Shown: piece by piece, positions 54,926-64,000 of the stretch | Position numbering within the stretch: position 1 is the first letter of the stretch | How the letters are laid out: each line of letters starts with the position of its first letter | From: Fusarium oxysporum f. sp. lycopersici 4287 | Taxonomy: Eukaryota > Ascomycota > Sordariomycetes > Hypocreales > Nectriaceae | Length of the DNA stretch: 64,000 nt | Assembly: GCF_000149955.1 (NCBI RefSeq) | Contig: NC_030995.1 | Span: 868,001-932,000, forward strand | Direction of reading: 5' to 3' | Translations under genes and position numbers: made by a program | Notes under the pieces: model-generated | What the model was told of the DNA's origin: nothing | Seen by the model: only the letters and a program-made list of their open reading frames with translations | Database searches by the model: none

Positions 54926-55068
54926 AACAAGAGGAGACAAGAGAACTTAGGGACCTCTTTGCTAAGGGACAAAAATACTAAGTAGATTTACTATGAACTT
55001 GATGGAGGTTTAGACTGATTGTTTTTGGCACCTTAATTTAGAGTCAGAAGTTTTCTTGCCCTGAGGGC
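54926..55068. mobile_element. MITE-like element, copy C
   Basis: About 143 bp, ends CAAGAGGAGACAAGAGAACTT and GAAGTTTTCTTGCCCTGAGGG as imperfect inverted repeats. It shares TAGGGACCTC, CTAAG, TTTTGGCACCTTAATTT and GTCAGAAGTTTTCTTG with copies A and B, but its centre has diverged most. It lies about 450 nt downstream of the tRNA gene. Confidence 0.6.
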
Positions 55069-56928
55069 CAGAGTCTAAGTGAAATTCTCAGCGAAAAGAT
55101 CCAATACGAACACCATCGTGTATCTGCAGTGGAACGTGATTCGTCGTGTGATGTTAGGTGGGATTCTTATCGCGATAACCCGCAATGGAAGGTAGTCCGT
55201 GGTAGTTATCCTGCTGTTTCTAGCTGTCATCCATCTTCACACGTTCACGATTGCCTCCATCGCAAGTCAAGCATTCGACTCCAGTCACAAGACTCGACTT
55301 AAAAGACATCCTGGACTGACACATCCCATCCTGTTGGGTTCAGATACTGGATCACCAGAGAAAAAACCTTACCACTTCAACATTTGTCATCGACGTCTGA
55401 TATTACGGGCCGAAGCACAAGAAAATTATGAGAGGTGTCGCAGCTGGACCTCCGTCACCTGTACGGACAAGGGGTCGTGCAAATACCTTTGCCTTTAGCA
55501 AGGTACGAGATAAAACATTTCTTTGATTCATTGTTAGTGTTCAAGCGAACGAATCCGATCCACCAAATTTCGTTATCGTGAGGCCGCAAGGCGGTGTAAG
55601 GGCAGCACCACAACACAACAGAAAGCCGCAAAAGCAACTAAACCTGGGGTGAGGGGACCCCACGTTCGGAAAGTCTGGGAGCTTGGGGGAGAAAGAGCTT
55701 CAAGTTGCATCTACCATCATATCACAACGTCAAATCGAATGGAAGACGGGTCAGAAGATGGATGACCCCATATATAACATGCGTTGGAAATGCAAGCATC
55801 GGCCGAGAACGTACCCCAGGAACCGGCACCTGGAGACTTTCAAAAAGCAATTGCAAGTCATGATATCGCAGCAACACGATGCGACACGATACCAGTGGTG
55901 CCAATTCGGACAGACCCGGAGCTCAGCATAGGTCTCGTGAGCGGCAGCTGGTGGCGGTTCCTGCAGCATAGTTGCATCCAGACAGACGGGCCTAGGCAAA
56001 CAGTTGACCGTGAATTGAGGCTGGCGGCCCGGGTAAGAGCACGGGACAAGTGTGATGAGATTTGGATCTATCAATATCCACGCCAATGCCAATGTCAATG
56101 CCTGTTTACTAGAGCTGACTCGGTTCTGGGCTCGGCGTCTTGTCGGTGTCTGGGTGAAATGCCTAAATTCACACAACCAGGGGCAATATTTTCAATGGCT
56201 ACTGCACATCCTCAACACCATCTTTCTAAGCCTTTGACGCCGAAGATTGCCCTCAAATGCCTGATATCTGGTCGCTGTCTCCGGGACCATGCCGGGAGGA
56301 TCCGGAGGCAGGTCACCATGAGACAGCTGCAACGAGAGTTGAGCTAGCGGCTACGTAGAGGACTCTACAGGTCTCTGGCAGCTCTGCGGCTTTCCTCCCC
56401 CACCATCTGATCGGCAAACGGAAGTGGAAATTTTACAGAGTGGAGGTTCCCCCGGTAAGAGACCGGAAGGAACATGAAGTCAGGTTTAGGGGTGTTTTTG
56501 GAGCACCCGACCTTCTGTCCTTCCCCTACAGGACCGTCTCCGAGTCACCTTACAGGGCGTCTTAACCGTCCCGGGGCTCTACAGACACGCACGGCGTCCA
56601 TCCGAGCGGCGGCGGGGGAGGTTTGACCCGCGACAGTGGATCAGAAACGCGGGCTTTAGCGGGGCATCGACGTAATCCCATTGGCCTGTCTCCATTCCAT
56701 CGTCATTCATGATGGAGCCACGACCTTGAGAAAGACGATGCAAGCCGCATGCTCAACATGATTTTTTTTCTTTCGTGTTTGTGATGGAGCAAACTCGGTT
56801 ACCCTGACTAAAGGATAGGCATTTTCTTCTTTCTATAGCAGCGATAAGCTGTACCGTATCAAGTGTGATACTCAGCTGGTTGGATCCCTCTCTTAGCCTC
56901 AAAATCGACTCCATCTTCATCCCGAGCT

Positions 56929-56954
56929 ACCTTACCTTACCTTACCTTACCTTA
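56929..56954 (+). repeat. CTTAC tandem repeat
   Basis: Five tandem ACCTT/CTTAC pentamers in the region upstream of the 6PF2K leader, followed by further scattered CTTACCTT copies to about 56990. Confidence 0.75.
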
Positions 56955-57781
56955 GCTACCTGCACCCTTACCTTACTTCACCTTGGACTTCTGTCACTTG
57001 ACCTCTCTTATCCTCTTTGACCTCCTGTCCCCTTGGACTATTCGCTACCCCAGGCACGGCTTGCTACTCTATAGAGCAACTAGTTAAAGCAGCTGCTGTC
57101 CATCCATCTCAATTTCTTTTCCTTTCATCCATAGACCGCTCGCTATTCGACCCCTCATTCTATCCCCCACTTCATCCTCAGACAGCTTCTCCCCGAAGTC
57201 TTGGTTCCCTTGCCCCGGGTGCCTTTACTGCAGATCACATCAAATTCATCTGAATCTTGCTCTTCTCGACCAGTTCAACTTTGGTGCTGCATATACAGAC
57301 GGGTAGAGCTTCGACTGCCTCTGTTTTCTGCATCGAGCAAAGTTGCATTGAGGCCACTCAATTAGGATCAATTCGGCGTATCATTGACGTGAATCTACTC
57401 CGTTGGGAAGGAACATACCATCCATCTACGTGCCGTGCCCTCCTCATCTGATCTCAACTGGCTGGCTACCTTCGGATCCAGTCGTCGGAAAGAACTCACC
57501 CAGCTCCTTCGTTTCTCCTCACTCACCCTCTGGTCTACCTCGGCTCACACGACCACTAACATTCTGACTCCTACATTCTATCACTCGTCTTCGATTAGAC
57601 TACCGTCATTCCAATCTCATCCTCTTCTTTGTTTGATGCCTCTGCAGTATTGGAGCTTCATCAGATTTGATCAGTGCCTGGCTCTCTTTTGTGAACCTTG
57701 ATTGCTCTGCTCAGTAGCAGTCGCATTCAATTTTACCGCCCAACCAACTTACACCCCATTTGTCGCAAATCATCAGCCACG

Positions 57782-59268
57782 ATGCCTTCTCGAACTAACG
57801 GTGTCGGCGTTCAGGCCGAAGATACCAGGATCTGCGTGGTCATGGTTGGTCTACCAGCCCGAGGCAAGAGTTATATTGCCCAAAGAGGTAGGTTTTATCT
57901 CTATCTGCATCTGCATCATGCGCCATAGCTGACCAACATCTCAGCCCAGCGATATCTTCAGTGGCTCTCCATCCCTGCTCAGACTTTCAACGTTGGCAAC
58001 TACCGCCGCAATGATGCACCACAACCCACGGCCGACTTTTTCGATATCAACAATCCGGAAGGAGAACGCACCCGCCGTGCTGCCGCTGAGGCTGCTGTTG
58101 CCGACATGCTCGCCTGGTTCCGGTCTGGCGGCATTGTTGGTATTCTTGATGCTACCAATTCTACTCTGGAACGCCGTAAATGGGTCCTGGAGGTCTGCAA
58201 CGAAAACGGCATCGAGGTTCTCTTTGTCGAGAGCAAGTGTGACGACGAAGAGCTTATCATGGCCAATATCCGAGACGTCAAGACTACCAGCCCGGACTAC
58301 CGTGGACAGGACCCTGAGACTGCCGCCCTCGATTTCCGTAACCGCATTCGCAACTACGAAAAGGTGTACTGCACCATTGACGCTGATGGCAAAGAGTCTC
58401 ACCTGACTTACCTCAAGATCATGGATGTGGGTAAGCAAGTCATTATCAGCCGTATCCGAGATTATCTCCAAAGTCGCATTGTGTACTATCTCATGAATCT
58501 GCACATCCGTCCTCGTTCAGTTTGGCTATCAAGAGTAAGAACAATTCTGTTGCGCGCTCAAATCAACCACTAATAATCTTTGTAGCACGGTGAATCCTTG
58601 TATAACATTGACGGAAGAATTGGCGGTGATACGCTTCTCTCTCCTCGTGGTGAACAATATGCCAGAAAACTTCCTGAGCTCGTCCGAAAATCAGTTGGTG
58701 TAAGTTCAGCCTCACCCTGAACATTTTTTCTGTGGCTAACACTGTGTAGGACGATCGACCACTCACAGTATGGACCTCAACTTTGCGACGTACTATTGCT
58801 ACTTCTCGTTTCCTTCCACAGCACTATAATCAACTCCAGTGGAAGGCGCTCGATGAGCTTGACTCAGGAGTATGTGATGGCTTGACCTACCAGGAGATCA
58901 AGGACCGATATCCCGAGGACTTTGCCGCCCGTGATGAAGACAAGTACAACTACCGATATCGTGGCGGAGAGTCGTATCGCGACGTTGTTATCCGCCTTGA
59001 ACCCATCATCATGGAATTGGAGCGAAGCGAAGATATTCTTATCGTCACCCACCAAGCTGTGCTACGATGCATATATGCATACTTCATGAAGAAGGACCAG
59101 TCTAAGAGCCCTTGGATGAACGTGCCCCTACATACCTTGATCAAACTTACCCCAGGAGCCTACGGTACCGAGGAAGTCCGCTATGAGGCCAATATTCCTG
59201 CTGTCAGCACCTGGAGAGGCAAGGGTAGCACCGCTAAGCACGAGAACCCAGCCCCTGGTGTCATGTAA
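57782..59268 (+). CDS. 6-phosphofructo-2-kinase/fructose-2,6-bisphosphatase
   Basis: Four exons, 57782-57887, 57945-58534, 58586-58699 and 58750-59268; introns 57, 51 and 50 nt; 442 residues, close to yeast Fbp26. The kinase domain begins with the P-loop GLPARGKS (23-30) and continues YLQWLSIPAQTFNVGNYRR. The phosphatase domain has RHGES (Arg-232, His-233, with the Arg and His on either side of intron 2), GRIGGDTLLSPRGEQYA, TSTLRRT, the acid Glu in ALDELDSG (about 306) and the second His in VTHQAVLRC (371). All phosphatase residues expected for activity are present, so the enzyme is probably bifunctional and sets the level of fructose-2,6-bisphosphate, the main regulator between glycolysis and gluconeogenesis. 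A long leader with upstream ORFs suggests translational control. Confidence 0.95.
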
Positions 59269-60411
59269 TACGATAGACAACATTGTCAAGTTTCACAAGG
59301 GTCCTACGACCTGTGCTTGAGTATACGGCGAACATGCGCCCGGTGGATGACTGTTACGATTTGAAATGAGCGTGCATATGGAACAGATTTAGGGGTATGA
59401 CGACACGGGAAAGCATTTTTGAGGGGCATTCTATGACTACTTGCTATGAAGAGGACAGCTCGTACGACATCCGCAGGAACTTAGGATTCGGGAACAAAAA
59501 CATACACGGCATAGTGTCACGAAAGACACAATGGTAGGGCTTCGGTAGGGCTCTGTACAGGATCAACGGCGTTCTTTTGCTATTTTGTCTGATAGCGGAT
59601 CAGGCTGGATAATGACTAGCGTCTCTATAAAAGTAACATCAAAGCACATGACCATAACGAATTACAAACTCATGATAGCTAGATATGAGAGCAATTGTGC
59701 GTTCAGTGAACTGAAGTTGAGCATTGCGGGTAGTTGAGGACAAATTTAAACTATTGTGGCAATGCTTGACATGGGATTGCAGGTTTTGTGATCCCCTGTC
59801 TAGGATGTTGTTGTGTCCCGGCTAATAACTAAGGTGCCTTTTACTGCCCTCATAGTATCCAAGATTTCGGTTCCCTCAACTCATATTTGGGACGATAATC
59901 TACCAGTACAATAAATCGCGAGAACGACTGGGAGATGAACATGCTGAGGTCATGGATGAACATCATCTCCCCAACTGATAATTGCCAATCGATCGTCCAA
60001 CAGCCGACCATCGTACGAAGTCTGTAGGATCCTGCGCCGATTATGGCATCAGAGAGCACACCTCCTCAACATACCCAGCAATACCTCATCAAGCTCGCCG
60101 GGGTGGAAACCGCGGGGAAAGAAGGGCAGGGTGCGCCGGTAGTTGCTCGGTGGGGTCGATTTGTGTACCGACCCAAAGTGTTGGGAGACTCATCGAGGTC
60201 AAATCGACCTCTTATACGGCGTCCATAAAAAGGGCCTTTCATGTCCTTCAGCCTTTCCTGAGCTGTTCATATTGATATCTTCTGAATCCTCTGAAGACAT
60301 AGTGGGCGATGTGCGCTCCAAACCTACCATGACCACCAGATTTGGCCTTACAGGGCAGAATGTCCAGAAGCATAGGTAAGATACTGGCTTACGCGATTTT
60401 CTGTCGTGGCT
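59269..60411. other. Intergenic between convergent genes
   Basis: 3' flanks of the 6PF2K gene and the membrane-protein gene. A 61-codon ORF at 60043-60228 is compositionally protein-like but unsupported. Confidence 0.4.
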
Positions 60412-61774
60412 TCAGTCATTATGATCGTGTGAGCTTTCATTCGATTGTCCCGTAGAACTTGGCATGTGGTGCGAGGCGCAGTCTGTGCCGGTATTGGTGT
60501 CAGATTTCCAGACTTCCTGTTTTGGCTGATTTTCTTCGGTACTTTGTTGCTTCTTTGAAACCATCTTCTTGGTCAAGGATGGAGTTTGTGATCGGGATCC
60601 TCCGCGGCGCTTCTCTCTGCTGCGTGTGGTCTTTGACATTGGCCAAGAACGACGGAATCTTCCAGTAGTTGGTGCAGTCACACTGGGAGCTGCAGGTGCA
60701 CTGTACCGAGATTGTAGCTGATGGAGGAATGTGTGGTTGGGATTGTCATGGCAAGTGCAGCGACAAGGGGCGAGGTTGGGCCCGGAGGCCTTGACAATCT
60801 TGGCAATGAGCTCGGCCATGGACAATTCGATATGAAGTTTGACGAGATATGCAAGCGGGTGAAACTCGACGTATCTGACACGACGATTAGCTGATAGGCA
60901 ATACTCGGGATTTTTAACATACAGAAAGGTATTCCGTAGTGACATTGACCCAATGATCAGAATCTGTTTCAGGTGTCAGCCGGCTGGTAAATGATGTTTG
61001 GCAATTCAGACTTACATCCATCGAGATGGAGACGACTACCATCACCAGGTTGAAGCGATACAACACCACATACTTGGTTAGACCGTATGATATGAGGGAC
61101 GAGCGGACAAGATAGACAAAGTAGAAGTTCAGAGCCAGGTCAATAACCGCAAAAATTCCTTTCTCGATTCGGTCCCAAATGTTATTGATGTCGATATAGG
61201 TCTGGCTAATCTGCAGTCGAGCCGGTATCCAAATACAAAAGACTGAAATGTTAATAAGTGCCAGGATAATAAAGATTCCCCATTTTAGTCGTCGAACGAT
61301 AGTCGGCGAAACATGGAGGAGGGCTATTCGGTTGACAATGATTTGCATAATGCAATGGATTTGAAATACCCAAAGGAGCACTGTAGAGATTAGCCCGGGG
61401 CTACAAACTTGAGCCAGCGAACATACAGATGAAGAAGTATATTAAGAACCTAGAAAATATTTGGTCAATCATTGAGCTTGAAGATGGAGATGAGCAGCCA
61501 AGACTCACCCTGGACGAATAGTTCCTCGAACATAACCCCAGCCAAGACCTCCAATAATGGCGCTGGAGACCAATTCAAGCCATATTAAAACCATATACGT
61601 TGTAATTCTTTGCGCGCGTTTCCATTGATGATAAGTTTGGATGCCCACACGAATGAGACCAAAAATTGCCAGACACAGAGTCATGCCAAAGGCGATGCTG
61701 ACAATGGCCCAGTCAGAGCAACTTGGCTCATGGTATTCGAACCATGGTGGAATAAGCAGTCCGCCCCCCTTCAT
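60412..61774 (-). CDS. Multi-pass (about seven-span) integral membrane protein
   Basis: Five exons predicted: 61774-61509, 61449-61427 (23 nt), 61380-61016, 60963-60923 (41 nt) and 60874-60412; introns 59, 46, 52 and 48 nt; 385 residues. About seven hydrophobic segments are visible, including SIAFGMTLCLAIFGLIRVGI, MVLIWLELVSSAIIGGLGWGY, FLIYFFILLWVFQIH, WGIFIILALINISVFCIW and YRFNLVMVVVSISM, followed by FHPLAYLVKLHIELSMAELIAKIVK and a charged, Ser/Lys-rich cytoplasmic tail of about 110 residues. The pattern fits a family of fungal seven-span proteins with no known ligand, common in Fusarium. The two tiny exons are needed to keep frame and both have good splice signals. The start at 61774 is tentative. 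Function unknown. Confidence 0.75.
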
Positions 61775-63454
61775 TGTATCATGGCTACCGACGTGATCAG
61801 AGGTAAGAGGTTAGATGGTTGGTGAGTGGTGCACACGATTGAACACCAGTAAGAAAAGTTGGCTTATCTCGAGGTTTTGTAGCAAGGGTCTCGGTTTGCC
61901 AAAGCCAAAAGACCAAGTCGAAATCAATGTCGAATGCCACGAAAATGTTGTAAGAAGCAAAATACGATCCCCACGCCACCGAGTCTTCGATGTCCGTATC
62001 AGGGCATTTCTGCACTGCACGGCAAGCTGAGGGTTTGTCGAGGAGGCGGGTTACGCGGAACAGAAGGACCGGTGCAATGCACGCTGTAGTGGTAGCGTCG
62101 TCCAGAGGCTGATCCTAGACTAAAGACTGGACGTTGAGGACGTGGCGCTCCTGTTGTGGAAGTCCGATGGCCCGGGTGTGGAGGGTTAGTAACTTTTAAT
62201 ATCACCTGCCGAGTGGTGTCTCACGGTGAAGGGGATGTTGATTGTCACCGCTTCGGTTGAGCTTTTCTTTCCTGTAGGGATAGAGCCCAGCTCCAACAAC
62301 AAAGCTGCAGGGAGGAGGATGGAGGGCCCTTTTGTCCATTCACCACCATTGACTAGTCCACGGCATTGTAATTGCCGAGACATCTTGTTAAGCGCATTCG
62401 TGACATTTGAACCAGTGATTTCCTGGCCATTGGCGTCTTGTTATGTCATTATCCTTAGTCCGCTCCACAGCAATGGAACAGTAACACCTCTAACGCTGCT
62501 CAAATTGGTGGATGATGGCTTGGGCGGTAAGAGCCTCGCCAAAACAGCAAGCGATCGATAGAGTTTATCGGGCGCGGGGGACTTGCTTGGTGAGGATAAG
62601 GCCAAGCCAAGGCAATGCACGAAGGCCCGTCGATCTTAGTGTGATATGATACGTCAGAGGCAGCTGCTAGGATCTGTCTCTGCCGTCACTCAATTGCCGA
62701 ATCTAGATTTGACAATCAGAGCGATTTGCGCTAGGCCAATGTTTATTAAACAAGGGAGAGTGGTTGGGTTGGAGGATGAAGAATTTGATATTGGACATGC
62801 AATTCTTTCAAGGGAGAAGTTAATTTCGATGTCGACCATTCCATTTGGGCAGGAGCTGGTCTCTGTCGGTTATTGAAACACAGAGCAGGCGCGAATGGTG
62901 GCACTTTCCAAAGGAACAGTGTGCTTTTGTCATCTGAAAAGTATCATATCGTATCCACTTATAAAGTGGTGCCAGTTCAAAGATTAATGACTATTAGAAA
63001 AGTTGATATCCATATATTTAGGACGCTTACTATTGTGTCTCACTATTGGCTATCGATTCAAGTTCTGAGTGCTTCGTCCACCTGTCAAACGCAATCATCT
63101 CAACAACTCACCTAGGTACGCTTGAGGATGATACGTGAAATAAACTATCCACCCATATAGGCTATTAAAAAGAAGCAAGATAAAAGCTGTGAGCCTTATT
63201 AGTGCATTTAATCACGAGCTGGACTCAGCTGAATGAGCTGTATTCGCAGAGGCTGGACAGTGTATAATTGCCACGGTGTAGTGAGTGACACCAAGCAATA
63301 GCCATCAACACCGAGCATATCATCACGAACCCAATTTGACCACCGTGACTAAACGGCCCATCGTCGTACCATTTCATGTATTTAAAGTAGGAAATTCTAC
63401 CAGAAACCATGATGCCTTATCTGTCAACTCCCATTACCCCAAAGCTCGACAACT
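61775..63454. other. Intergenic, about 1.7 kb
   Basis: Upstream of the membrane-protein gene and of the right-edge gene. Short open frames (62226-62561, 62646-62876) are not convincing. Nothing else is recognised. Confidence 0.45.
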
Positions 63455-63937
63455 ATGGCCTTCCTCTTTCAACCCCCCATCTTTGGGAACTACGTCCTCC
63501 CGATAGTTCCCATGAATGTACCTACGATGCTGGTTGTTCCAACACAAGTCGCATTAACGCCTGTTCAGATCGTTCCAGTGTATCGACCTATCTTTTCTCC
63601 ATCCATCAGGATCAAAGTCATATTCCACTGTGCAGGAACTGTTCTCGCCTCTAACGATGCCTGCTACAACTATCTTCCACCTCGAGAAACAGTGCTAGGA
63701 AATTTATCCTGGTGGTCTGAACAGCATGGACTTGGAGATAAAGCTTGTACCCGACGTTGTACACTCTATCTCACCAGAAGCAACCGCTCAACCCTCACTA
63801 TTAACCCAATAGATGGACCTGTTTCACCACCAGATCTTGTGAAGAAGGTGTCATTTGGCGATATGACAGCCCTAGGTTTCCAGACGTTGATGATGGACAC
63901 GGCAACAAATAACTATGGAGCCTTTATCTTGGTCGAT
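63455..63937 (+). CDS. First exon of an unknown gene running off the right edge
   Basis: Starting at 63455 (MAFLFQPPIFGNYVLP) about 161 codons are open to a strong splice donor (GAT|GTAAGT at 63938); without splicing the frame would end at 63985. The visible part has a Val/Pro-rich N terminus and the block VKKVSFGDMTALGFQTLMMDTATNNYGAFILVD. No domain is recognised. Two Cys pairs (CRRC-like at CTRRC and single Cys) are present but do not form a clear motif. The gene most likely continues beyond the window. Confidence 0.5.
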
Positions 63938-64000
63938 GTAAGTGCATCTGCTAGAATGAAGTGGTTATGGAGAAAAAGGAGATAGCTCATAGAATTCTCT

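Larger units (their letters stand above)
54473..57781. other. 3.3-kb intergenic region with MITE-like copy C and 6PF2K leader
   Basis: Holds the Pol III terminator (54474-54478), MITE-like copy C (54926-55068), a CTTAC tandem repeat (56929-56954) and, from about 56980 to 57781, a CT-rich leader of the downstream kinase gene with several short upstream ORFs (57017-57253, 57257-57451, 57435-57701). An open frame at 55784-56347 has no protein-like features. Confidence 0.45.

Noticed and set aside
55784..56347. 187-codon open frame on the plus strand
   Set aside because: Equal-quality frames on the opposite strand and no motif; chance ORF in GC-rich intergenic DNA.
60043..60228. Possible 61-residue protein
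   Set aside because: Protein-like composition but no homologue known to me and no supporting signals; mentioned only under the intergenic entry.

Overview
The window reads as nuclear DNA of a filamentous ascomycete, most likely a Fusarium-like Sordariomycete. Genes are separate and mostly monocistronic. Coding exons are interrupted by short introns (about 45-110 nt, one of 270 nt) with GTAAGT/GTGAGT-type donors, CTRAY-type branch sites and YAG acceptors. The genus is inferred from recalled protein resemblance, not from a database search. Exon boundaries were worked out by hand from splice signals and frame continuity.

Layout. 1-301 is the 3' end of an unknown gene. 822-4000 (-) is the polarity factor Bud6/Aip3, whose reading frame is broken by an apparent single extra base near 1700; a degenerate Bud6-like fragment lies upstream at about 4950-5100. 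5236-7400 (-) is a tail-rich single-pass membrane protein with a repetitive SGD-type (DUF4097-like) domain. 9158-11601 (-) is a calcium-regulated mitochondrial ATP-Mg/Pi carrier. 12700-13744 (-) is cyclin C. 14236-15626 (-) is probably a divergent nucleoside-hydrolase-fold protein. 17300-18413 (-) is a membrane-anchored MOSC (mARC/YcbX-like) protein.

18.4-26.1 kb is a long stretch without recognisable protein genes, holding one intron-containing tRNA-like gene and a G-quadruplex motif. Then come two small plus-strand genes (26151, 28805), a mitochondrial S-adenosylmethionine carrier (29908), a WDR48/Bun107-type WD40 protein (31047-34463, -), the DEAD-box helicase HAS1 (37213-39027, -) and a three-KH RNA-binding protein (40176-42030, +). 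Carriers, helicase, cyclin C, WDR48 and KH protein make this mostly a conserved housekeeping region.

43-56 kb is more accessory: small Cys-rich proteins, a PaxU-like DUF829 hydrolase, a family-1 glycosyltransferase, a secreted aspartic protease and a tRNA gene. Housekeeping content resumes with 6-phosphofructo-2-kinase/fructose-2,6-bisphosphatase (57782-59268, +), then a multi-pass membrane protein (60412-61774, -) and the start of an unknown gene at the right edge.

The most unusual items are: (1) a tRNA gene at 54320-54472 whose body is that of tRNA-Arg(UCU) but whose anticodon loop carries an 80-nt insert with all the marks of a spliceosomal intron, at a non-canonical position; (2) three dispersed copies of a ~145-150 bp element with imperfect terminal inverted repeats, probably an uncatalogued MITE family; (3) the broken bud6 frame together with a nearby Bud6-like relic.
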